Source of the DNA: Enchytraeus crypticus
Lineage: Eukaryota > Annelida > Clitellata > Enchytraeida > Enchytraeidae
Direction: 5' to 3'
NCBI GenBank assembly: GCA_905160935.1
Contig: CAJHZI010000807.1
Location: 756,001-820,000, forward strand
Length of the DNA stretch: 64,000 bases
This document shows, piece by piece, positions 31,720-43,710 of the stretch. Below the pieces are notes generated by a model. It had not been told where the DNA came from. It saw only the letters and a list, made by a program, of their open reading frames with translations, and did not search any database. Position 1 is the stretch's first letter. Each line of letters begins with the position of its first letter. Both the position numbers and the translations under genes were made by a program.

Positions 31720-34200
31720 ATCAATGACAACATCGAGCACTATTGAGATAAAATCAAGCCGGCGAGCAAAAAGAAGGTCCAAAACGGTGCAAATTCCAAA
31801 ATCCAGATAATCAGTCCATAGTGAAGGGAATTAAAGAAAAGGAGGTTTAGGCGCAGGTCGCTGCTCATGGACACTGGATGGAAAAGAGAGATGGAAAAGA
31901 TAGGTCTTCAACTGCCTATGGAACTGATCATAGGAAAGCAAAGGCCGATGTGCTTTAAATGAAGATTTCCAAAGATTTGATGGAAGAGAATTCCAGATCT
32001 GCGGTGCAGCATGCTGGAAAGAATGATTAGATAGCTTAGAGCGTGAAGGTAAGCTAGGTCTCACAAGAGTAATTAACTTAGAAGACCGAGTAATAGCAGG
32101 CTGCATCACTTTAATCAAGTGAGATATACAAGTTTGTCCAGGGATGGTGATGGACTTATAGATCAACGAAGCTGTTTTGTAAATGATTCGCTCTTTAATC
32201 CTTAGCCAGTGCAAAGACTTTAAAATGAGCGTAACATGTGAGTACTTGGAACTACAAAAAATTGCTCGAGCAAGAGAATTCTGAACAAACTGCAATTGAT
32301 CAATCTCACATCCAGGGAGATTTAAAAACAGGGAATTGCAATAGTCCAATTTCGATTGCACAATGGCAGCACCAATTGTAGCAGCTGTCTCACGTGACAA
32401 ATATGGACGTATTCGACGAAGATCTCGGATATGAAAGAAACACGCCTGTGACGTTTTAGTTATGCGTTCGTGGAAGGTTAGGTGTTTATCAAGGATAACA
32501 CCGAGATTTCTCACTGAAGAAACAGGTGTTATTGTAATATCCGACGATAACGAAAGAGTTTTCCCATTCAGCTTCAGATGCTGTTGAAGTGTCCCAATCA
32601 ACAAGAATTCAGTCTTAGATGGATTAAGTGCCAAAAAATTAGCAGACATCCAAGAGGATATAGTCTGAAAATTTTGTTGCAGGAGTGTTTCAGCATTAGA
32701 ATAGGAGTTAGGGGTGAAACAAGTGTACATTTGAGTGTCATCAGCATATAGTTCATGATTAATAGAATGAGAAGAGATCAGTGAGCTCAAGGGTGTTGTA
32801 TATAGGTTGAAGAGGATAGGACCAAGAACGGAGCCTTGAGGCACACCATGCTTTAAGTGGGAAGGTGAAGAGATGTACTCCATCACTTTCACACTAAAAG
32901 AACGATCCGTCAGATAGGAGGAAAACCAATCAAGAACAATTCCACGAATACCGAACCAGGAAGAAAGACGTTCCAGAAGAATATTGTGATCAATGATATC
33001 AAAAGCGGCCGAAAGATCAAGCATACATAATCCAGTTAAGCGTTGTGTGCACATGGCATTAACAATAGAATTGCACAGATAGAAGCACCGTTTCAGTTGA
33101 ACAATGCTTAGTATAAGCAGCTTGATGCTGATTAAATAGATCATTGTAAGATAGATGAGTAGAAAGCCTCTGAAGAACAATTCTTTCAGTGAGTTTAGAT
33201 ATGTATGAGAGATTAGATATAGGCCTGTAATTCGACAATGATTCCTTATCCAGTGTGGGCTTTTTAAGCAATGGAGTAATAACTGCATGCTTAAAAGCGC
33301 AAGGAAATATTCCAGTAAAGAGAGATTAACAATCAATGTTAATACAGGAGCAAGTATGTGAATACACTTCTTTAAAAGAGAGGTTGGGATAGGGTCCAAG
33401 TCACAATGTTTGGCTGGAGAGTCTAAAACTAATTTAGTACTCTCTTCAATTGTAACTGGAGTGAAATTAGAAAGCTCAACCTTGGAATGAGTCTCTACTG
33501 GAGTATGAGGAGTCAAGTTAGGAGCTGGAGAGATAGATGCTCTAAGATTGCTTATCTTATCACTAAAGTAACTGGAAAATTGTTCAGGAAGTGACTCAAT
33601 AGGAGTAGAAGGAAGAGAAGGGGAAATAGATCTATGTAAAAGATCATTAACAGTTTTCCATAATCTCTTAACATTCACAGCCTTACTGACCAAAGAGGAG
33701 TAGTACTCTTTCTTAGCATTAGCAATAGCAGTACGATAAATCTTGTGTTGCAAATTAGAAACAGTTTTCCAAAAAGCGGAATGGCTATGACGCCACTTTC
33801 TTTCAGCTCTAAATCATGCAGCCTTTAGCTTTCTCAGATCAGAGGTGTATCAAGGGTTAGATTTCTTAAGCTTCTTGGTAGTTAGAGGTGCATGCTTTTC
33901 AAGTAGAGTTGAAAGGGTAGTGTTATACTGTGTTACTAATTCATCAAGATCATTAGAAGATGACTTGATCAAAGTCGAGTTTTCAAGATCAGATCAAAAG
34001 AGCTCAAGATCAATATTATTAATACACCTGAATGAAATAGTAGCTGAATTTTGAATAGTATCTGGTTTAACATGATTATAAGTGAATACAACAGGTAAAT
34101 GGTCAGACGGCGAGTGAGATAAAATATTAACACTTAAAGGATCAATAGCAGAGAGACTTGGTGCAATAACAACATCAAGTGTATGATGGTCAATATGAGT
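31720..34200 (-). mobile_element. CR1/L2-type LINE, 5'-truncated, two compensating frameshifts
   Basis: Reading the minus strand, an endonuclease remnant (HHTLDVVIAPSL, then SDHLPVVF) is followed by a stop-interrupted linker and a reverse transcriptase: [28 protein letters not shown] (33059-33271, another frame), LDLSAAFDIIDHNILLERL, GVPQGSVLGPILF, and the catalytic YADD in ELYADDTQMY. The frame leaves at about 33290 and returns near 33060. It ends with KPPFL and a stop at 31831, then a 3' UTR ending in ATAATAATAAT-type sequence. The endonuclease N-terminus is missing. Confidence 0.92.
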
Positions 34201-34267
34201 AATAATTGCAAATGTAATAAAATAATAAAATAATTGCCATATACGTATACAGTAAATCTTTACATTG

Positions 34268-35675
34268 ATATAGATTAGAGATGGGAACTGAACCCGAACC
34301 CAGACTCTGGCCGAACCCGAACCGAACCCGAACCCAGACTTCGTCCAAACCGAACTGAACCAAACTCTTGTAGTTCCTTTCTTCTTCACCAGCCTGACAT
34401 TAAATACTGAGAGTAAGAACAATACAAATATATAATAGTTTTTGCATTTACATGTCTTACAGTATCTAACAGCATATGTTCAGGTAAGGCTGGTTCCGAC
34501 ATAAATTTTTAAATGGTAGCGGTACAAAGGAATGGTAGCGGGAAGCGAGACGGGCCTACAGAAGATAATGAATAGTCTTAATGATACAGCATTGAAATAT
34601 GGAATGAAGATTAACATCAAAGAGACAAAAGTGATGAGAGCATTCCATAAAAATCTGAAAATGCTTGACTCAATCTAGATGGATTTGTTCTTGTTAAATT
34701 CAAATTATAATTTTTTTATAATTTTAGTGTGTCACCTTAATATTTTTGCAGCCAGATTTACAAATAATTATATATGATATTCTATTTGTGTTGAAACTAG
34801 CTGGAGTAAATAATTTTTCACCATAGCAATGCAATAATTTCATAACTATTTTCGTAACTTCATAATTGATCTGAGAGTTTCAAAATTGAAACCCTAAGGT
34901 AAATTATTAAGCTTATTACTGGTCAGTTGATAGCAAACGGTGTACAATATGATCAATTTTCTATGAAGGTACACGTGTTTACCAAATCATCTTTATTTGA
35001 CATTTTTATGTTACTAAATTGAACTTTGTCTCTGAAATAGTGGATCAAATTTTAGCCAAGACATTTCCACTCAATTATAAAAGTATCTAATTTATAGGCT
35101 TATACTGACAAAAAAAAATTTAAAGTTTGATGAAGCATGGTATTTGCTCGTTATAATCAAGGAGAATATCTCAGATACAATAATAAAGCTAAATATCTAC
35201 ATGTATATTATGAACATTTCTTGGTCAACTTAACAATATTTTAAGAAATGTACAGGAATAAATACCACTTCTCTCCTTTTTTCATTGTCATATTTTTACC
35301 CAGGTGAAGAAATGTGGCAGGTATTATGGCTTAATGAATTTTTAGGCATATTTACCATAAACCATTTTAAACATGTTTGCCAAAACCATGATTATTATTA
35401 GTAAAGTTAAACAATTGCAACATTATCCAAACCAAATCATTGAGAACTCGAATAGAACTCTTGCGAGTTGGAAAGCAAGCCGAACCCGAACCGAACCCGA
35501 ACCCTTGTTAGAACCGAACCCAAACCGAACCGAACTTTCATTTTCAACGAACCGAACCGAACTCTCAAATTGTCAACTGCTAACCGAAACCGAACCGAAC
35601 CGAACTTTCATTTTCAACGAACCGAACCGAACCCGAACTCCGGAAATTCATAAAATTCCCATCTCTAATATAGAT
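34268..35675 (-). mobile_element. hAT-like non-autonomous transposon, copy B (reverse), with 8-bp target duplication
   Basis: Element 34276-35667 (1392 bp), with the same ends as copy A, flanked by ATATAGAT at 34268-34275 and 35668-35675. It lies just beyond the 5' end of the LINE. Interior homologous to copies A and C in reverse. Confidence 0.9.
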
Positions 35676-35999
35676 CTATAGCAAATTATAATTATAAATC
35701 TATATATAGCAATCTATTCAATGATTACTATATTTAGATTCATCCGCGGCTATTGTAGGAATATACATGTGTATTATTCATTTCAATCTTAGAGTTTACG
35801 ACGAAAGAGCTGTTATAAATCATATGCCTTTTAATTGCTTTAAATGGCAAATACAATATTTTAATCGTCTAGACTTTTTCCTGAAATTTGAAGTTCGCTA
35901 GAGTGCGCAAGCGAGTTTTGATGACATAATTGGGTCAACATATGAAGATTAATATAATTGTGCACTGATTTAATTTTATAAATCATCTGACCGTGTCGT

Positions 36000-36270
36000 G
36001 TTTAGTGTACTGGAAGAATAGGCCAACCGGTGACTGCAAGTGTCGTAGAAGACGACTAAGGCACTGAGATCAAAACAAACGTCAGAGAGGGTATTCGGTT
36101 GGTGAACGCCTAGGCTCCAGAAATTTCTACGAAATTTTCTAAAATATATGGAATATAAATAGAAGATTAACTGATGATATGATGTAGGACAGAGTAGAGA
36201 GAAGGTCTATTCGTAGCTCGACACTAGTTGAACTGAGATTAAAGGGAAGAAGACGATGATGATGAATATG
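36000..36270 (-). mobile_element. LINE-tail SINE-like repeat (S2), reverse
   Basis: Reads CAACCGGTGACTGCA, GTCGTAGAAGACGACTAAGG, CCTAGGCTCCAGAAATTTCT, then GAGATTAAAGGGAAGAAGAC and GATGATGATG. The coding-like tail matches 20400-20500. Confidence 0.8.
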
Positions 36271-36325
36271 ATGATGCTGATGCTGATGCTAATGATGATG
36301 ACGATGACGATGATGATGATGATTA
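36255..36325. repeat. (GAT)n-rich tail
   Basis: GATGAT/GCTGAT runs directly after the S2 copy, probably its 3' tail. Confidence 0.85.
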
Positions 36326-36332
36326 TGATACT

Positions 36333-36470
36333 GGCTGGAGACAGTGGCAAAGTCGGTAAGATACTCGACCGCGGATCAGTAGATGCAGGTTCAAATCCTG
36401 GGCTCACCCGTCACTGACATCGCTTTCGAGTGAGGAAACTGACGTTAACCTTAGGTTTACCAGCTTTTGC

Positions 36471-36475
<5 letters not shown>
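36333..36475 (+). mobile_element. tRNA-derived SINE (S1), good copy
   Basis: GGAGACAGTGGCAAAGTCGG (A-box-like), TAAGATACTCGACCGCGGAT, GGTTCAAATCCTGGGCTCAC (B box GGTTCAAATCC), CGTCACTGACATCGCTTTCG, GAGGAAACTGACGTTAACCT and TTTACCAGCTTTTG. About 14 copies or pieces in this window share this order, in both orientations. Confidence 0.9.
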
Positions 36476-36505
<30 letters not shown>

Positions 36506-36595
36506 ATGTTGATGATGATGATGATAGTGATGATGATGATGATGACGACGACGAAAACGACGATGATGACGATGATGATGGTGATGATGACAGAT
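36468..36595. repeat. (GAT)n trinucleotide array
   Basis: Over 120 bp of GATGAT with GAC/GAA variants. The poly-Asp and poly-Met frames across it are artefacts. Confidence 0.97.
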
Positions 36596-36650
36596 ATATT
36601 CATATACATATACACATACACGCATGTATACATTATATATAGAGATGATA

Positions 36651-36651
<1 letters not shown>

Positions 36652-36703
<52 letters not shown>
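36652..36703. repeat. (TA)n microsatellite
   Basis: About 25 TA units. Confidence 0.98.
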
Positions 36704-36705
<2 letters not shown>

Positions 36706-37659
36706 TATATACAAGTGCATATTCAATCAGCTATCTCACCTACCTACATACAGCATGCATACATTCATAAAGAATGAATATACTGTACATATGACATAAG
36801 CCAACACACTTCACAAACACACATATACATACATGTATATGTAAATATATGTATATACGTGGTTTAGTTTAGCCTAACCTGGTTTGGTTATATCATTAAT
36901 GTCAACAAATATTTTTAATAAGTAAAAGACTATAACCCATCGGCCTATATGAAGTTATAGCATATATAGGGTCTATACACGCAGCATAACCAAATTTTTG
37001 ATATTAAACTAAATGCTTTTATAAATACTTCACTTAGCTAAGGAATTTTAGCTTCATTTTGCTTATAAATGTCCTAATTAGCAAAATGACAAAGACTCGA
37101 CAACCACTGTCGTCACTGATAACATCGTGTAATTATAAATGCAGTATTAGATGGATAAATTTTCAGTTGGATATTAAGTTCAGTTTTCTCCAATTGCAGC
37201 TTGCCACACATAATATTTCTTGAAAATTACTTCTTGCTGTTTGTTGACAATGTACCATGCATGAGTGATGTTTTATTTTCAAAAGATTGTTTGTATTTCT
37301 TTCAAAGTGCCATAAAAGAAAGCTCCACATATGAGCGATAAAAATTTATAATATAAGAATGTCCTACAAACAATTTCAATACCTGCTTACTCAAAGGACT
37401 TGCATTATATAGCCTAGCCTACACTTTTAATCCCAGATACGCAGGCTAGATTTGCTTTGTTCAAATTCAATATCCTTATGGATTTTGCTAAAACTATTTG
37501 TGGAATGGAAAGATTTCTTTTGCTTCATATCGATGTCAGATGGCATTACAAATATTACCATAACACACAATCACACAAACACACACAGGTACACACTAAC
37601 ATAATAATAAATGTATAGGCATATATTATAAATAAAAATAAACATTATAGGGCCTATAT

Positions 37660-37665
<6 letters not shown>

Positions 37666-37711
<46 letters not shown>
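37666..37711. repeat. (TA)n microsatellite bordering a mariner relic
   Basis: About 22 TA units ending three bases before the mariner terminus. Confidence 0.97.
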
Positions 37712-37713
<2 letters not shown>

Positions 37714-38640
37714 GCAGGGTGAGTAAAAACTTGATTACACCTGCGAAAAGTTTGAATATCTCTGGCTATTGTTAATATTTTCCAATAAAACTTTTACCAA
37801 TTACTAAAGGACTAATTTCTGATGGGTTGGCCAATTTTCATCCATTTTGGTACATGGATTGGTCAGTTATGCAAGTTTTAGCAGAGCAAGTCCCCATTTT
37901 TTTATATACTGTAAATAAAAATTATATTTAATTTAATTTTTATTTTTTCACTGAAAAGAGCTGTTGTAGTGGTTCAGAAAGAACCAGATGTATCTGCTAG
38001 CCTTGCTGACTATTCGATATGCCTTCCTCCTGCAGCTACGCAGGACTGCAGTCGCTTTTGGAACGCTAGGATAGCCTTGTTGATTCCAGCTTGGGACACT
38101 CTCTCCCAGATCGATTGTAGCACTTCCTGCAGTTCTGTCTTGTTTTTAGTCTACGGCTGGTGTTTCTGATAGAGATGCAGCATGGTTCTCCAGACATAGT
38201 AATCCAGAGGATTTAGATCGGGAGTGTTTGGAGGCCATTCATTCTTCTTAATGAATCTGGGTTTCTCTCGCTGATCCATTTCTGTGCATGATGAGATGCA
38301 TGAGCTTGAGCACCATTCTGCTGAAAGATGAAACCATTTGGTAGAAGAGCACAGCAATCATGAAACAGCTCCGGAAGCAAAGTGTTGACGTTATACTGAG
38401 AATTCACCTTTACCTTCTCGTCAATGAAGTGCAATCTGCCCTTACTGTTGCAGCAAAGGCCATTTTTAGGTAAAAATGGGGGGTTGCTCTGCTTAAACTT
38501 GTATAACTGGCCAATCTATGCATTCAAATGGATAAAAATTGATCCTTTATTAATTGGTTAAAGTTTAATTTGAAAATATTTACAATAGCCTGAGATTTTC
38601 AAACTTTTTGCAGATGTAATCATTTTTTACTCACCTTGTA
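37714..38640 (-). mobile_element. mariner-like transposon relic with ~200-bp terminal inverted repeats
   Basis: Left end CAGGGTGAGTAAAAA; right end the reverse complement of CAAGGTGAGTAAAAA, next to TA (38639-38640). The arms match well to about 37905 and 38455. Between them, the minus strand has broken transposase frames: FIFQQNGAQAHASHHAQKW, then WPPNTPDLNPLDYYVW, the mariner catalytic-triad context, in different frames. The N-terminal DNA-binding part is gone. Confidence 0.88.
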
Positions 38641-38839
38641 TATCTGTAAAACTGCGTTGCAGCGTAGTTTTTCTTATAGCAGTAAGCACTCTAAAAGAAT
38701 TTTAATTTTGATTTTATTTCGTTTTAGCTTTGAGAATGGCTGTTTTGTATTGTTTGTTTATTTAAGTATTAATTATGTATTAATGAAGCCACCTCTAACT
38801 CTCACGCATACGTGGAGTCTCTTACGGAAATAACATTGA

Positions 38840-39130
38840 TTTTGTGGATAGAAGTCTGCCGTAACTCAGCCCAAATTGACCGTAGTGCAACCTTGAGCTC
38901 TACAAGGGGCGTTGGCTTTGGATTGATCTTTTTATATCTCTCAATCATCATACCCAGACACAGTAATCCATGAGATTCAAATCAGGAGAGTTTGGTGACC
39001 TTTCGATGGCTTTGCCAATGAAGTCAGGAGAGTTGACCATCAAAGACTCCTGCGCTAGACGAGATTTGTGTTCTGGTACACCGTCCGGCTGAAAGATGAA
39101 ATCTCTGTCTGGCTCAGCATTACTATCATC
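38840..39130 (-). pseudogene. Second mariner-type transposase fragment
   Basis: The minus strand reads DFIFQPDGVPEHKSRLAQ and SPNSPDLNPMDYCVW, the mariner signature PDLNPxDYxVW. It differs in sequence from the relic at 37714, so it is a separate family member. Confidence 0.8.
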
Positions 39131-39263
39131 AATCAGTTATGGGGCAGTGACGGGCTGGTCTAGCGCTCGTCATTGACTTTAATCTAGACTTACACCAAAT
39201 GAAGCGCTTCTTTACCACTGTAATGAAGCGCTACATTTCTTTCTGTAGCACAAGGTGCACACC

Positions 39264-39264
39264 A

Positions 39265-39299
<35 letters not shown>

Positions 39300-39647
39300 T
39301 GTATGTGTAAATATATATATATATATACATGTATATATATATATATATATATAATAAATAATGTGTATGTACATATATACTGGTATCTATATCCATGTAT
39401 AATATATCAACTGTATATATTGGGGCCCATATATAATTATATAAATATTTACATATATATAATATATATAATATATATATATATATTCATGTATATAAAT
39501 ATATATAATATATAATGTGTATGTATATATATTTATATATATATATATACTGTATCTATATCCATGTATAATATATAAACTGTATATATTGGGGCCTATA
39601 TATAATTATATACATATATATATATATATATTATATATATACAATGT

Positions 39648-39692
<45 letters not shown>
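39264..39692. repeat. (TA)n-rich compound microsatellite with ~150-bp duplication
   Basis: TA tracts with CATGTA/TGTG units. ATATATTGGGGCCTATATAT and TATCTATATCCATGTATAAT occur twice (about 39385-39440 and 39550-39605). Confidence 0.93.
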
Positions 39693-39696
<4 letters not shown>

Positions 39697-39904
39697 GTAA
39701 TCTTAAAATGAGTTTCAAGAGGTCTGCCAGCCTTTCAATGTGATATAATAATTGTTAGGTTACTATTCAGCCACTGTAGACATGGTTGATTTTTTATGAT
39801 AAACCTGTTGTCAAACGAGTAAACTGTGCTTTCATTTTGACAAATTAAATGACAATTCACGCTTAGCGCGTAGTGTTCAAAGTTACACATTAAAGTCAGC
39901 TCGA

Positions 39905-40018
39905 CAGCAAGCTACAGTGCTACAATGCTATAATGCTACAATGCTATAATGTTACAATGCTAGAATGCTATAATGTTACAAAGCTACAATGCTACAATGC
40001 TAAATGTTACAATGCGTT
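39905..40018. repeat. ~9-bp minisatellite
   Basis: GCTACAAT/GCTATAAT/GTTACAAT units in tandem, about 13 copies. Confidence 0.9.
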
Positions 40019-40514
40019 CTATGGAAGATTAAATGGTCATTCGATATCCGCTTGACGTCTACGGCGAATCTAACAATAATTTATTATTGTTTCTAATATT
40101 TTGTGGGTATAAAATGATAGTGTGCACCGTATTGTCCAAGAAAATCGTTAACATCGTTCTGTCTATTAAAGCCTAATAGTATCATATTAGGTTAAAGTTT
40201 TTTACAGTTACTTCGAAAGCTCGAAATCTTTGAAATCATAACCAGAAATGAGAAATGTAATGCTGCAATATTTGCTTGACTATGACTTGACTTATAGCTT
40301 AACTCCATTCTTTAAAGCATTTATCAAAGTTAATGTCAAATTGTAAGACTAAACTGTGTCTAATTAATTATGATCGATATTTAAAATTTAAATTTTACAA
40401 TAAAACCTTGCAAAGTACATTGATACATATTTAATACTTTATTATATTACTAAACCATTACTCATTACAATATGTGTATTTTTATTAGAAGTATATGGTA
40501 TATAAAACCAAGTA

Positions 40515-40562
40515 GGAGTGTTGCTAGATGATTTAAAGTCCCACTCATATGCAGACATTTTT
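40515..40562 (+). mobile_element. LINE tail scrap
   Basis: TTGCTAGATGATTTAAAGTC and CACTCATATG match the LINE ends at 28565 and 50230. Confidence 0.45.
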
Positions 40563-40874
40563 CAGATATAAATTTAAATTTAAATGTAATTTTGTTTAGC
40601 TTAATATTATTGAACTCTCTCTGTAAAGTAGTCTCGAAGACCGATTTCGGCCAAGACACTGCTATATAAGTTGTCGTTGTTAATAATAATAATAACAATA
40701 ATATACGATTAGTATTCTTACTACTATTACATGATCATTAGATTCATTACTAATCCATTCGTGTAAACTACAACGACGATTTTAGTTTAATTAAATTTCT
40801 CTATTTGTAGACTCTAAAATGGTTAATCTGTAGTTTCTATTATTTTTGTTTGTATATTATTATTTTCATTTCTT

Positions 40875-41100
40875 GTTCTCAAATCTTCTTTGTCCTACAC
40901 CACACCACCAGTCAATACCTATTTGAGACTTTTTCATTCGTTTACATTTTTGTAGCAATTTCTGGAGCCTAGGCGCTCAAAAACCGAATGCCCTTTCTGA
41001 CGTTGGTATAGATCTTAGTGCTTTAGTCGCCTTCTACGACAAGTGCAGTCATCGGTTGGTCAATTCTTCAAGCAACCCGGACACAACACGGGGAAGATTT
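40875..41100 (+). mobile_element. LINE-tail SINE-like repeat (S2)
   Basis: CTTTGTCCTACACCACACCA, GTAGCAATTTCTGGAGCCTA, GCCCTTTCTGACGTTGGTAT, CTTTAGTCGCC and GGTTGGTCAATTCTTCAAGC in order. Confidence 0.82.
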
Positions 41101-42240
41101 CTAGACATGACACTGGGGTTATAATCAGTATCAACTTTACCTTTAGAATTGTAATGCTTTCAATTCCTAATCATTACATCTCATTACAATGAAATATCTT
41201 TTAATTAAAATATCGAGTATGTCTTCAACTTTTCATGACATTTAGTCATGAACTGTAAAAACAAATTTTAGTCTATTAACTATTCTATTCAATGGTGTCA
41301 TAGTAACTTTGTATCTAGACATATTAATAGGTAGCCTACATAGGTCTGGCCTACGTTTTTCTACAGCTTGAGGACGATACTAATAGAAACACCCATCAGC
41401 TTTTATGCAGTTCTTGTCCTTAATAAATTATATGACATCATTGTTAAACGACAAAACTTTTATGTTTACAAAACTGCGAAGAATAGTCAATTTTTACATT
41501 AAAAATACCGCACTTGGAGCAAATCCCGTCAACTGGCAGACTAAGCATCGAGGATGAAGCGAGGGTTTCGCTACCTTCCGCCCCCAAACCACCGTTCCTT
41601 AACCTGAACCTTCTAGGTTTAAGGCTAACCCTAGACCACAACCCGATAGATTTTCAAAAAGTAAATAAAACTATCAAAAGTTTGCAAAAAGTTCATAACC
41701 ATCCAAAAATATAGGCGCTTTAGAATAAGAAAATTTCGCACGAAGCACTGTTACTGAACTGTGATGATGTTCTCTGTCGTGATTTTGTTAGCAATTTAAG
41801 ATTGAACAATATCTTTGTGCCAATAGCTTCAAAACGAGTCCCGTCGTTTTGAAGAGAAGTGAGATTCTGATATTGATGTTAAGTATACTGCGTTGTGCTT
41901 ACTCGATTATAATTTCATTTTCTGTTACCTTGATATCTTTTTAATCCCCAATAACTCACTTAATCAACTGCCCTTAGGTTATATGTAATAATTGAATATA
42001 CAAAATCAATGTGATTCTTAATAATATAGAGTATAGCTGTCTTTGTAAACTCGAAAACTATAAAAAATGATTCAACAGTGAACTTATATATTTCGACCCT
42101 AAGGGCAAAACAAAAAGGACTTTCTAATGATTCAGAAATCTAATTTTCTAAATAAGAGCTAGAATATAAAAAATAAATTCAATAAATTTTCTTTGTTAAA
42201 AAGCTGGAATAAAAGTATGCAGAGTATTTTAATGCCTGGG
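41101..42240. other. Intergenic sequence without recognisable features
   Basis: No homology recognised. The stretch 41520-41660 is less AT-rich and open on both strands but does not resemble a protein I know. Confidence 0.4.
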
Positions 42241-42245
42241 CGATA

Positions 42246-42324
42246 GAGAGATGAAGAGTAGGAGAGAGAGAGAGAGAGAGATGAAGAGAAAGAGAGAGAG
42301 AGATGAAGAGCAAGAGACAGAGAG
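42246..42324. repeat. (GA)n microsatellite
   Basis: GAGAGA runs broken by ATGAAGAG units. Confidence 0.97.
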
Positions 42325-43109
42325 TCGATTAGCCTAACTCTTGAATATTTTCAACGTTTATTAAGCCTATTATTTTTTAATTTTCAATAGATTCTTAAAA
42401 TATAGTGGTAGACTAATTGTATGAGTCCCAGGGGCTGAAGTATTGAACCTAACATAAATAGCAATATTTGGATAATTTTAAATTTTAAGAAACCAGACTT
42501 AGAGTAAATATTTTTATATGACAAATCTTAATTGGGACTATCGTGTCAGGCTCATAATCTTCCCATATATCACGTACTATCAAAATAATAGCAATTGCTT
42601 ATTCATTGCAAGCCGTTAAATCTCAACAATCTCCTTATCCTAACTTAAAACTAAACCATCCAACTAAACTAAACGTCCCAAGCTTAAAACCCATCGAGAA
42701 ACATAGCCTAATTTAACTCCGCATTTTTTAACCATAGGTATATCATAGACCATATACGTGTTTGATCATACTTACACCAACAAAAACAAATAGGGTCTAT
42801 ATATTGATGCAGGATTAGAGACGAGATTTAATTTCATTTATTCGTGCAAAAACTACCAAAGTTTTGAAATTAGGGCGTGTAAGAAGGATCGTCGTTAAGA
42901 ATGCCTATATATACATACTTCTAAACGAGAGGATTACACAATCGAGAGCTATTTACTCTCATTAATGCTCTTGAAAAGTTCTCATTACAGGCAGACGAAG
43001 TTCTTACAATACTGTATAGTAAAGAAGTTCCACTAGCCGTGGAGATAAACTTTATCAGCTGATGTGGGGGATATCCAGGGGCCGATTATGAACGGAGGGG
43101 AGAGGTGAA

Positions 43110-43425
43110 TATACATAGGCTATATATACATGTATATAGGCATATCTATATATATGTATATAATATATAGGTATGTATATATATATATATATTATATATG
43201 GGCAAATGGGCATTATATACTGTATATATATATACATGTATATACACACACACATATATATATATATATACATGTATGTATATATTATTATTATTATTAT
43301 TATACACGTATATATATCAGATAGTATATCGTATATATATATATATATATATATTTATTATATATATATTATATTATATATATATATATATATTATATAC
43401 ATTAAATATATATAATGTACATATT
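43110..43425. repeat. (TA)n/(TTA)n compound microsatellite
   Basis: TA tracts with CACACA and ATTATTATT inserts; long shadow frames are artefacts. Confidence 0.95.
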
Positions 43426-43494
43426 TATTTATCTTATGCTAGCGTTTGCAGTAATGCAAACGCTATCATCATAGAAACAATCACGACACACACG

Positions 43495-43710
43495 GAGCAG
43501 AATAACAGTATTAGGCCTATCTTGTTATCTATGACAGCATTGAGCACAGTTCATGAAGCCATCAAAGCCAAGTTGAAGAATTAAATCGAAAATGCCAGTT
43601 GAACGGTGCGAATAGGAATTTCAGAAAAATTGAGTAAAGACGCGGGAGTAAAGGAAATGAACTGTTCTTTTTGGGCGCAACTCATGGAAACAGGATGAAA
43701 ACTATGTACT
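43495..43710 (-). mobile_element. CR1/L2-type LINE 3'-end scrap
   Basis: GACAGCATTGAGCACAG, GAACGGTGCGAATAG and GCAACTCATGGAAACAGGAT line up, with gaps, against 31727-31880, the 3' end of the LINE at 31720-34200. Confidence 0.55.

Noticed and set aside
36385..36400. B-box GGTTCAAATCC considered as part of true tRNA genes (here and at other S1 copies)
   Set aside because: No complete cloverleaf with matching acceptor stem, and the same non-tRNA tail follows every copy; these are SINEs.
36404..36799. Poly-His, poly-Asp and poly-Met frames
   Set aside because: Readings of a (GAT)n array.
37969..38169. 66-codon plus-strand frame
   Set aside because: Antisense of the mariner transposase remnant.
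41514..41714. Less AT-rich 66-codon frame as a host gene
   Set aside because: No recognised homology, no flanking exon structure, and both strands are open; evidence too thin to call.
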